This document shows positions 1 to 6,984 of a stretch of 7,868 nt of DNA, piece by piece. Numbering within the stretch: the first letter of the stretch is position 1; each line of letters starts with the position of its first letter. The notes below the pieces were generated by a model that worked only from the letters and a program-made list of their open reading frames with translations, was not told where the DNA came from and ran no database searches. The DNA comes from Dokdonella sp. GTDB taxonomy: Bacteria; Pseudomonadota; Gammaproteobacteria; Xanthomonadales; Rhodanobacteraceae. The DNA lies in contig JASLGB010000376.1 of assembly GCA_030150315.1 (NCBI GenBank), positions 1-7,868 on the forward strand, given 5' to 3'. A program made the translations under genes and the position numbers.

Positions 1-1
1 C

Positions 2-46
2 CGCGTCGAATCCTTCAGCGGTGACGTCGACCTGCGCCGCGACTAG
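2..46 (+). CDS. C-terminal end of a truncated upstream gene
   Basis: Frame 2 reads RVESFSGDVDLRRD and then a TAG stop at 44-46; the rest of the gene lies outside the window. The phrase SGDVDL resembles the repeated beta-strand motif of DUF4097-type putative adhesins, but fourteen residues are too few to assign a family. Support for coding comes from its position just before a hairpin terminator and from the plausible beta-strand composition. The other two plus frames give less protein-like strings here. Confidence 0.4.
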   Translation, partial: RVESFSGDVDLRRD

Positions 47-94
47 TTGCGTCTCGCCAATCCTGCGCTGCACCGCTAGGCTTGCCTGCCATCG

Positions 95-124
95 ACGCCC
101 CGCTCCCGCGGGGCGTTCGTTTGT
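95..124 (+). terminator. Rho-independent terminator or leader hairpin
   Basis: A perfect 9-bp stem is formed by ACGCCCCGC (95-103) and GCGGGGCGT (108-116), with a TCCC loop and a T-rich tail TCGTTTGT (117-124). It probably ends the gene stopping at 46. It lies only 12 bases before the ribosome binding site of the next gene, so it may also act as an attenuator for that gene. Confidence 0.7.
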
Positions 125-147
125 CAGACACGCACCAAGGAGCATCC

Positions 148-894
148 ATGAGCCGAGGCGGCCACCTGCGGATTCCGATCCAATTCCTGCTTGTCGCACT
201 GGTGCTGGTGTTGGCGTTGCAATGGCGACCGCTGCTGGCACACATCGGCCTGCAGGTGCCGGCGCTGCCAATGCCCTGGGGCAGCCTGGCGACCAGTCAT
301 CTGGTCTCGATCGCGATCGCACTGCTGGTCGCGCTGGTGATCGGACAGCAGCGTGGCCAGCTTCTGGCCAATTTCGGGTTGGCGTGGAACGGCTGGCGCG
401 GCCCCGCGCTGACCCTGCTGGCGACCACGCCGATCTGGGCCGGTCTGTTTCTGCACGGGCAGATGTCGTCGTCCTGGAGCTGGACCCGACTGGCATTCTT
501 CGCCCTGCTGTTTCCGCTGGCCACCGAGATCTTGCAGCGCGGCTTCGGCTTTGCCTTCACGCGCAACGACCTGCACTGGCGGGTTGCGGCCGCGATTCTG
601 GTGCAGGCGCTGCTGTTCGCGCTGGTGCGCTGGTACACCGGCGGCGGTGGCATCGGCGTACCACAACTGACGGCCTTCCTGATCGCCGCGGGTGGCGCGG
701 CCCTGCTCGCCACACTCGATGCGTTGGATGGCGACACCATCTGGAGCGGCTTCGCCTACCATGCTTCGCTCGCGGCGGCGTGGATCGTGTTCGCGCTGCC
801 CGGCACCGTCGCCAGCGGCTGGGCGGCAACCTGGCCGCGGCTGTTTTCCGCGGCGCTGGCGCTGGTCCTGCTCTGGCTCGTGCGCGGCCGCTGA
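148..894 (+). CDS. Multi-pass membrane protein, degenerate CPBP/CAAX-protease-like
   Basis: This 248-residue protein is almost wholly hydrophobic, with about seven or eight predicted membrane segments (roughly residues 10-27, 50-66, 87-103, 114-126, 146-162, 172-192, 198-216, 232-246). The start is chosen because AAGGAG (137-142) sits five bases before this ATG; an upstream in-frame ATG at 82 lacks such a site. The pattern TEILQRGF (E127, R131) recalls CPBP motif 1 (EExxxR). FALVR (157-161) sits where FxxxH is expected, and YHASLA (H205) where HxxxN is expected. Several metal or catalytic positions therefore appear lost, so if the family assignment is right it may not be an active protease. 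It could instead be an unrelated membrane protein. It is convergent with hom, 15 bases apart. Substrate and role are unknown. Confidence 0.7.
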   Translation: MSRGGHLRIPIQFLLVALVLVLALQWRPLLAHIGLQVPALPMPWGSLATSHLVSIAIALLVALVIGQQRGQLLANFGLAWNGWRGPALTLLATTPIWAGLFLHGQMSSSWSWTRLAFFALLFPLATEILQRGFGFAFTRNDLHWRVAAAILVQALLFALVRWYTGGGGIGVPQLTAFLIAAGGAALLATLDALDGDTIWSGFAYHASLAAAWIVFALPGTVASGWAATWPRLFSAALALVLLWLVRGR

Positions 895-900
895 CTCGGA

Positions 901-918
901 CCGGCCAACTCAGGCCGG
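901..918. repeat. Small inverted repeat between convergent genes
   Basis: CCGGCC (901-906) and GGCCGG (913-918) can form a 6-bp stem with an AACTCA loop. It spans the hom stop codon and follows the membrane-protein stop. There is no T tract on either strand, so a role as an intrinsic terminator for the two converging transcripts is only a weak possibility. Confidence 0.3.
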
Positions 919-1983
919 CAATGCGAGCACGTCGCCAAGCAGCGCCTGCGCGGTGACCACCGGCCCGGCGCCGGCGCCCTGGATCACCAGCGGCTGCGCG
1001 CGATAGCGCTCGGTGGTCAGTGCAAACAGGTTGTCGGTTCCGGCCAGGCGCGCGGCCGGATGCGAAGGGTCGACATCGGCGAGACCGACTCGCGCACGAC
1101 CGTGTTCGTCGAGCCGCGCGAGGAAGCGCAGCACCCTGCCCTGCGCCGAAGCCTGGCGATGGCGCTGCGCCAGCTCGGCATCGAATTCGCCGAGGCGCGC
1201 GAGGAACTGCTCGAGCGGCAGCGCGCGCAGGCTCGCCGGCACCAGGCTTTCCACCTCGACATCGGCAACATCCAGCGCATGGCCCGCCGCGCGCGCAAGG
1301 ATCAGGAGCTTCCGCGCGACATCGGCCCCGCCCAGATCGATACGCGGATCCGGCTCGGTGAATCCAGCCGCACGCGCATCGCGCAGCAGTTCGGAAAACG
1401 GTCGGCTGCCGTCGTACTCGTTGAACAACCACGACAGCGAACCGGAGAACACACCGTCGAGCGCGAGCAGGCGATCACCGCAGTCGTGCAGGCGACGCAG
1501 CGTGGACAGCACCGGCAGGCCCGCCCCGACCGTTGCGGCGTCGCCGTAGCGCGCGCCACGACGCCGCGCCGCGCGGGTCAGCGTGTTCCAGTCGGCCAGC
1601 GCCTCGCCGATGGCGGCCTTGTTCGCGCTGACCACGTGATAGCCGGCAGCAAGCCAGTCGGCGTGTCGCCCGGCCTGCTCGTTCGATGCGGTCGCATCGA
1701 CGATGACACGGCGCGGCGCGCCGCTGGCATCCAGCGCCGCCAGCAGCTGCGCGTCGTTGCGCGACGGCTCGGACTGCGCCAGCGCGGCGGCAACCTGCTT
1801 CGGCACCAGTCCCCGCGCGTTTGCGAGCTGGCGCGTCGAGTTCGCCACGCCGACCAGATGCAGGCGCGACGCGGCCGGCGTCGCCAGCAGGCTCAGCAGC
1901 GCGCTGCCGACCACCCCGGTTCCGAGCAACACCAGGGCGGTATCGCCCGCCGCAGGGGCGATTTCGCGCAGAACGGCACTCAT
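910..1983 (-). CDS. hom: Homoserine dehydrogenase (monofunctional, no ACT domain)
   Basis: It reduces L-aspartate-4-semialdehyde to L-homoserine with NAD(P)H, feeding methionine and threonine synthesis in the cytoplasm. The 357-residue protein opens with a Rossmann nucleotide-binding loop GTGVVG (21-26). It carries SANK (119-122, with K122 in the expected active-site position) and GSLSWLFNEY (181-190). The family signature EPDPRIDLGGADVARK follows; by alignment with yeast homoserine dehydrogenase its E210, D216, D221 and K225 match the substrate-binding and catalytic residues. The C terminus (YRAQPLVIQGAGAG) resembles the end of ThrA-type enzymes. There is no aspartokinase domain and no C-terminal ACT domain, so allosteric threonine inhibition of the usual ACT kind is not expected. 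The start overlaps the metB stop by ATGA, implying translational coupling. It is the last gene of the operon. Confidence 0.95.
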   Translation of the reverse strand: MSAVLREIAPAAGDTALVLLGTGVVGSALLSLLATPAASRLHLVGVANSTRQLANARGLVPKQVAAALAQSEPSRNDAQLLAALDASGAPRRVIVDATASNEQAGRHADWLAAGYHVVSANKAAIGEALADWNTLTRAARRRGARYGDAATVGAGLPVLSTLRRLHDCGDRLLALDGVFSGSLSWLFNEYDGSRPFSELLRDARAAGFTEPDPRIDLGGADVARKLLILARAAGHALDVADVEVESLVPASLRALPLEQFLARLGEFDAELAQRHRQASAQGRVLRFLARLDEHGRARVGLADVDPSHPAARLAGTDNLFALTTERYRAQPLVIQGAGAGPVVTAQALLGDVLALPA

Positions 1984-3167
1984 GCGCTCACCCGATTCAG
2001 TGGTTTGGCGCGCGCGGCACGCGCCAGCGCCGCGCGCAGGTCGCCGAGCAGATCGTCGCCATCCTCGATGCCGACCGAGACGCGCAGCAGCGCATCGCTG
2101 ATGCCGGCGACACGGCGCGCCTCCGGTGCCATGGAGGCATGAGTCATCGTTGCAGGATGCGCGATCAGGCTCTCGACGCCGCCGAGCGATTCGGCCAGCG
2201 AGAAGTACTCCAGTCCGTCGAGGAAGGCCTCGATCGCCGCGAGGCCGCTATCCAGCTCGAAACTCAGCATGGCGCCGAAACCCGCTTGCTGGCGCGCAGC
2301 CAGCGTATGCCCCGGATGCGACGGCAGCCCCGGCCAGAACACGCGCGCCACGGCCGGATGCGCGTCCAGCAGCGCGGCGATGCGCGCGGCGTTCTCCTCG
2401 TGCGCACGCAGGCGCGGCGCCAGCGTGCGCAGCCCGCGCAGGGTCAGAAAACTGTCAAACGGTGCGCCGGTGGTGCCAGTGCAGTTGGCCCACCACGCCA
2501 GCTGCTGCGCCGTGTCGGCGTCCTTCGCGATCACCGCGCCACCCACCACATCACTGTGGCCGTTGATGTACTTGGTGGTCGAGTGCACGACGATGTCGGC
2601 GCCGAGGTCGAGCGGCTTTTGCAGCGCCGGCGAGAGAAAGGTGTTGTCGACCACGCAGCGCGCGCCGGCAGCCTGTGCCGCCCGTGCGACATGGCGCACA
2701 TCGGTGATGCGCAGCAGAGGATTGGACGGCGTCTCGACCCAGACCAGAGCCGGCTTGTGCGTCAGCGACGCAGCCAGCTTGGCGGGATCGGTCAGGTCGA
2801 CGAACTCAACCCGGAAACGCCCCTTGCGTGCCCAGGAATCGAGCAGGCGCCAGGTGCCGCCGTAGCAGTCGTGGGCGGCGACGACGAGGCCGCCGGCCGG
2901 CACCAGTTCCAGTACCAGCGCAACCGCCGCCATGCCGCTGGCGGTGACGACCGCGCCGGCGCCGTGCTCAAGATCGGCCAGTGCGGCGGCGAGCTGGTCG
3001 CGCGTCGGATTGCCGCTGCGCGAATAGTCGTACTCGCGCTTCTTGCCGAAGCCTTCGAAGGTGTAGTTCGTGCTCAGGTGCAACGGCGGTACAACCGCAC
3101 CGTATTGCGTATCCGATTCGATTCCGGCGCGCACCGCGTGGGTACAGGACGTGGTGGCCATGGTCAT
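1980..3167 (-). CDS. metB: Cystathionine gamma-synthase, PLP-dependent
   Basis: This fold-type I PLP enzyme replaces the acyl group of O-acyl-homoserine with cysteine, giving cystathionine. Its 395 residues are close to the family length. Visible landmarks are YSRSGNPT (48-55, phosphate and substrate contacts), SGMAA (77-81), D174 in VVDN (pairs with the pyridine nitrogen), the Schiff-base lysine K199 in HSTTKYINGHSDV, and SLGGVESL (327-334). The ATG chosen overlaps the metX stop as ATGA (3167-3164). A second in-frame ATG two codons later (3161) is possible and would make little difference. A longer in-frame extension reaching 3467 is rejected because it overlaps metX. O-succinylhomoserine sulfhydrylase (MetZ) or cystathionine gamma-lyase activity cannot be excluded by sequence alone, but the position after metX and the motifs favour MetB. 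Confidence 0.94.
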   Translation of the reverse strand: MTMATTSCTHAVRAGIESDTQYGAVVPPLHLSTNYTFEGFGKKREYDYSRSGNPTRDQLAAALADLEHGAGAVVTASGMAAVALVLELVPAGGLVVAAHDCYGGTWRLLDSWARKGRFRVEFVDLTDPAKLAASLTHKPALVWVETPSNPLLRITDVRHVARAAQAAGARCVVDNTFLSPALQKPLDLGADIVVHSTTKYINGHSDVVGGAVIAKDADTAQQLAWWANCTGTTGAPFDSFLTLRGLRTLAPRLRAHEENAARIAALLDAHPAVARVFWPGLPSHPGHTLAARQQAGFGAMLSFELDSGLAAIEAFLDGLEYFSLAESLGGVESLIAHPATMTHASMAPEARRVAGISDALLRVSVGIEDGDDLLGDLRAALARAARAKPLNRVSA

Positions 3168-4216
3168 TTCTCGATGGAGTGCAAGGTATCGGAGAGCAAT
3201 GCCGCGATTTGCGTCTCCTCCTTGAGGAACGCGTCGTGGCCGTAGCGCGAATCGATCACATGCAGCCGCGCCGACGCGGCACTGCTGCGTTGCAGCTCGC
3301 ACAGGTCGGCCAGCGGCACGACGCGGTCGGTGGTGATGCCGACCAGATCCAGCGGCACGCGCACGGACTGCGGGTCGACGCGATGCAGGTCGATCGATTC
3401 GGACAGCGCCAGATAGCGTGCGGCATCGAAGCGGCGCACGAATGCCGCGCCGGCGGCCTTCAGCCACGGCTCCTCGGCGAACTGGAAACGGCCGTCTTCG
3501 AGTTTCGGTTCGGCGGCGCAGCGTTCGGCGAACTCGCGCTCGCCGCGGTATGTCGTCATCGCAAGGCGACGGGCAAGATCCAGACCGGCGTCGCCGTCAC
3601 CAAGGCGCGTGCCAAGCCGGACGATCTCGCGCTGGATGTTGCGCAAGGCGACGCTGAGCGGATGCGAGCGATGCGCGCCGGCAATCGCGACCAGATGACC
3701 GATCCGGCCCGGATGGCGCGCGGCGAATGCGAGCCCGACCATGGCGCCATAGGACGAACCCACAAAGGCATGCAGGCGCTTGATGCGCAAGGCATCGAGC
3801 AAGCCGGCCAGTGCGTCGGCCTGATCGGCGCTGTCGACCGCCAGTGCGTCGCCGAGATCAGCCAGATCGAGCCAGTCGATCGACAGCACGCGGAAGCGGG
3901 AGGTGTCCACCGCGTGTCCCGCACCGACGATCGCACTCCACCAGCCGGCGCTGCCGTCGGCGTTCGAGATGACATCACGGTTCGCCGAGATGCCACCCTG
4001 AACCACCACCACCGGCGCTCCGGCGGCTCCGCGCAGGGAATAGCGGACGCGAACCGGGCGCGCTCCGTCGGCATGCCGCGGCACGAAGCGCAGCTGGACC
4101 GTTGCGCGCAGGTCGATATCGGAATCAAGAAAGGTGGACGTCTCCGCACCGCCGAATGACGTCGTTGCCTGCACGGCGTCGTGGGTAGGGAAAACGGTCT
4201 GGGTCTGCAGTGCCAT
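3164..4216 (-). CDS. metX: Homoserine O-acyltransferase (MetX family)
   Basis: This alpha/beta-hydrolase-fold enzyme activates homoserine by O-acylation, the committed step of methionine synthesis. Its 350 residues contain the oxyanion-side segment VVVQGGISANRDV (70-82), the nucleophile elbow GSSYGAM with S155, then TTYRGEREF (221-229), which corresponds to the conserved MTYR-EF region. D297 in ITTDRVVP and H327 in YGHDAF complete the triad. The elbow differs from the usual GGSMGGM and the protein is short for MetX, so it belongs to a divergent subgroup. Whether acetyl-CoA or succinyl-CoA is the donor cannot be read with certainty; succinyl-CoA is plausible because the next gene is metB. The start is set by GGAGAG (4228-4223) six bases before the ATG. 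An in-frame extension to 4396 runs back through the riboswitch and is rejected. It is the first gene of metX-metB-hom. Confidence 0.92.
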   Translation of the reverse strand: MALQTQTVFPTHDAVQATTSFGGAETSTFLDSDIDLRATVQLRFVPRHADGARPVRVRYSLRGAAGAPVVVVQGGISANRDVISNADGSAGWWSAIVGAGHAVDTSRFRVLSIDWLDLADLGDALAVDSADQADALAGLLDALRIKRLHAFVGSSYGAMVGLAFAARHPGRIGHLVAIAGAHRSHPLSVALRNIQREIVRLGTRLGDGDAGLDLARRLAMTTYRGEREFAERCAAEPKLEDGRFQFAEEPWLKAAGAAFVRRFDAARYLALSESIDLHRVDPQSVRVPLDLVGITTDRVVPLADLCELQRSSAASARLHVIDSRYGHDAFLKEETQIAALLSDTLHSIEK

Positions 4217-4267
4217 CGTGAGCTCTCCATCGCGCTCATCGAGCCGCGGGAAAGCCGGGAGACGACG
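4214..4267 (-). promoter_or_regulatory. metX translational expression platform (SD and start-codon masking stem)
   Basis: In the leader RNA, CGTCG (4267-4263) plus TCTCC (4262-4258) can pair with CGATG (4218-4214, containing the metX start codon) and GGAGA (4228-4224, the Shine-Dalgarno), leaving five bases bulged. The stem encloses a small hairpin, CGCG-g-CTC / GAG-CGCG (4248-4231). There is no T tract anywhere between aptamer and ATG, so control of translation rather than transcription termination is the natural reading. The pairing was worked out by eye, without energy calculation. Confidence 0.55.
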
Positions 4268-4276
4268 CACGACGCC

Positions 4277-4295
4277 CCGCATCGGAACGACGCGG
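4277..4295 (-). other. Leader hairpin between aptamer and anti-SD
   Basis: CCGCGTC (4295-4289) and GATGCGG (4283-4277) form a 7-bp stem with one G-U pair and a GTTCC loop; two more G-U pairs could extend it. It lies 9 bases after the aptamer and is followed by GGCGTCG rather than a T tract, so it is not a terminator. It may space or frame the anti-Shine-Dalgarno segment. Confidence 0.5.
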
Positions 4296-4304
4296 AAGGC
4301 CTTG

Positions 4305-4428
4305 CACCCATCTCTCGGCGGACCACGCAATCGCGTGTCCCCGCGGGAGTTGGCACCATGGCGAAGCTTGCGCTCCACTGGTTGCCCCGGCGTCAAAGGG
4401 CCTGTCCCTCAGCCGGTCTTGATGAGCA
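4305..4428 (-). promoter_or_regulatory. SAM-I (S-box) riboswitch aptamer
   Basis: Reading the minus strand, the SAM-I consensus is followed in order. P1 is TGCTCATC (4428-4421) with GATGGGTG (4312-4305), including G-U pairs. P2 is CCGGC/GCCGG (4416-4412 and 4391-4387) around the kink-turn and GAGGGACAGGCCC core. GGCAACC (4386-4380) begins P3 and pairs through ACC with GGT (4357-4355). The conserved junction GCCAACTCCCGC follows, and P4 pairs GGAC-ACGC with GCGT-GTCC. The aptamer binds S-adenosylmethionine and should lower expression of the metX-metB-hom transcript when SAM is abundant. A SAM-I leader on the met operon is known from Xanthomonas campestris, where it acts mainly on translation. 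Confidence 0.9.
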
Positions 4429-4436
4429 GTGGCGGG

Positions 4437-4465
4437 ACTCTACTGGCGGCTTCTTTTCGCGTCAA
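4437..4465 (-). promoter_or_regulatory. Sigma-70 promoter of the met operon
   Basis: A -35 box TTGACG (4465-4460) and a -10 box TAGAGT (4442-4437) are separated by exactly 17 bases. The predicted transcript start is near the A at 4430, two bases before the riboswitch P1 stem. This fits a transcript that begins directly with the aptamer. Confidence 0.75.
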
Positions 4466-4485
4466 TAGCCGTTTAGACGTCCATA

Positions 4486-4498
4486 TGAAATTATTTCA
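4486..4498. promoter_or_regulatory. Candidate MetR-type operator upstream of met promoter
   Basis: TGAAATTATTTCA is a perfect 13-bp inverted repeat (TGAAAT-T-ATTTCA). It matches the enterobacterial MetR consensus TGAA-NN-(T/A)-NN-TTCA and the general LysR-family T-N11-A pattern. It spans about -56 to -68 from the predicted met transcript start, the usual place for the primary recognition site of a LysR-type activator. No metR gene lies in the window, so the binding protein is inferred. Confidence 0.6.
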
Positions 4499-4603
4499 CT
4501 ACAACAGAACGATACGGAAAGGCCGAAACCGCGGCACACATCACACCCGCGCCCTTGACGAAACCGCCCCCGTCGACCCCGGCCCGCTGCCGTGCAAGCG
4601 CTT

Positions 4604-4621
4604 CGCCGGCGGCTGCCGGCG
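4604..4621. repeat. GC-rich hairpin upstream of the prfC promoter
   Basis: CGCCGGC (4604-4610) and GCCGGCG (4615-4621) form a perfect 7-bp inverted repeat with a GGCT spacer. It ends about 35 bases before the prfC -10 box. No gene enters from the left on the plus strand, so a terminator role is unlikely and its function is unclear. Confidence 0.4.
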
Positions 4622-4633
4622 TCATTTCCGGCC

Positions 4634-4662
4634 GAAAGAAGCGCCCGGGACACCGCTATAAT
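4634..4662 (+). promoter_or_regulatory. prfC promoter (consensus -10, weak -35)
   Basis: A perfect -10 box TATAAT lies at 4657-4662. The hexamer 17 bases upstream is GAAAGA (4634-4639), a poor -35 match. The expected transcript start is near 4669, leaving a leader of about 29 bases before the prfC start codon. Confidence 0.65.
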
Positions 4663-4697
4663 CGCCGTTTTGCCAAGCCGCCCCCGAGGCGACTGCC

Positions 4698-6302
<1,605 letters not shown>

Positions 6303-6308
6303 AACGAC

Positions 6309-6332
6309 GACGCCCGGCCAAGGCCGGGCGTC
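6309..6332. terminator. Bidirectional hairpin terminator
   Basis: GACGCCCGGCC (6309-6319) and GGCCGGGCGTC (6322-6332) are perfect complements around an AA centre. They lie between the prfC stop (6302) and the stop of the convergent minus-strand gene (6355). On the minus strand the stem is followed by GTTTC, a short T-rich tail. On the plus strand no T tract follows, so termination is more convincing for the minus-strand transcript. Confidence 0.7.
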
Positions 6333-6354
6333 TGGAAGCGGTCAACGGCAGCGA

Positions 6355-6927
6355 TCAGCTGCCGGAGAAGTCACCCCGGAACAATTTGTCGCGGCCATGA
6401 TGCGAGACCGCCGGATGCGCCGGCTCGGAAGCCGCAAAGATGCGGTCGTTCGAGGCGAAGATGCGATCCGGCGCCGGCGCCGGATCGACGCGGGCGGTTT
6501 CCGGCACATGCGGCGACTGCAGCGGGCCATGCCACAAGCCCACGATGCCCAGGGCCATCGCCAGACCGGCCGCCACAGCCAGGCCACCGAACCAGCGCGC
6601 GCCGCGGTGGGCGGCACGTCGACCCTGGTGAACCGGACGCGATGCAGCGCGATCACGCTGCGGATGCACACACGCCTGGCGACAGACGCTGTCGGCGAGC
6701 TCGGCGGATGCCGGCTCCAGCTCGCGCAGAAGTCGCGCCAGATCGGCATGGACGGGCGAACCCGCCAGTGCATTGGCCAGCGCCTCGTCGACCTGCCCGG
6801 AAGCAGCGGCCACCACGCCATCGGCGTCGATTCCGGCCGCATCCACGCCTTGCGGCGCCATGCGGCGGTAGAGCTGCGACAGGGAAGCCCCGTTCGAGGC
6901 GCGGCCATTCAAGGAATTGTCGTTCAT
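6355..6927 (-). CDS. Single-pass membrane protein, candidate anti-sigma factor
   Basis: This 190-residue protein has a soluble N-terminal part (1-110), one hydrophobic segment (about 112-131, WFGGLAVAAGLAMALGIVGL) and a polar Pro/Ala-rich tail. The layout suits a cytoplasmic N terminus and a periplasmic C terminus. It directly follows an ECF-like sigma gene after 57 bases and has a strong ribosome site, GAGGAG, five bases before the ATG. That context and topology suggest an anti-sigma factor. However, the canonical zinc motif HxxxCxxC is absent; only C82-x3-C86-x-H88 is seen, so the assignment is inference. The N-terminal helical part (ADLARLLRELEPAS) could be the sigma-binding portion. The tail holds a direct repeat, DRIFASN-DRIFAAS. 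A longer start at 6972 lacks an obvious ribosome site. Confidence 0.8.
   Translation of the reverse strand: MNDNSLNGRASNGASLSQLYRRMAPQGVDAAGIDADGVVAAASGQVDEALANALAGSPVHADLARLLRELEPASAELADSVCRQACVHPQRDRAASRPVHQGRRAAHRGARWFGGLAVAAGLAMALGIVGLWHGPLQSPHVPETARVDPAPAPDRIFASNDRIFAASEPAHPAVSHHGRDKLFRGDFSGS
6427..6468 (-). repeat. Tandem 21-bp coding repeat (DRIFA heptad)
   Basis: Two adjacent 7-codon units encode DRIFASN (6468-6448) and DRIFAAS (6447-6427) in the putative periplasmic tail. The DNA copies differ at several, partly synonymous positions (for example GATCGCATCTTCGC and GACCGCATCTTTGC), so the duplication is not very recent. Confidence 0.7.
6464..6487. repeat. Perfect 24-bp palindrome inside a coding region
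   Basis: The half-site CGATCCGGCGCC (6464-6475) is followed at once by its exact reverse complement (6476-6487). It encodes the symmetric stretch DPAPAPD of the membrane protein, whose alternating CCG/GCG codons partly explain the symmetry. Confidence 0.75.
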
Positions 6928-6984
6928 CTGTGCTCCTCGCGACCGCTTCCGGCCGCACGCAGCCGGCCCCATGCCGTACTGCCC

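Noticed and set aside
1060..2142. Long plus-strand open frame (360 codons) opposite hom and metB
   Set aside because: It is antisense to well-identified enzymes, has Arg/Gln/Ala-rich composition typical of high-GC shadows, and no recognisable motif.
1821..3245. 474-codon plus-strand open frame opposite metB
   Set aside because: It is a shadow of metB; the opposite strand has all PLP-enzyme motifs, while this product is low-complexity and Arg-rich.
2981..4159. 392-codon plus-strand open frame opposite metX
   Set aside because: It is antisense to metX with its intact Ser-Asp-His triad; it has no domain, and no ribosome site was seen.
4277..4295. Leader hairpin as a rho-independent terminator of the riboswitch
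   Set aside because: The stem is followed by GGCGTCG, with no T tract, so transcription termination is not supported.
4217..4396. N-terminal extension of metX to an ATG at 4396
   Set aside because: It would translate the SAM-I aptamer itself; the ATG at 4216 has a proper ribosome site.
4555..4583. TTGACG as a second promoter for prfC
   Set aside because: No AT-containing -10 box exists at 16-18 bases; the true -10 at 4657 is about 100 bases away.
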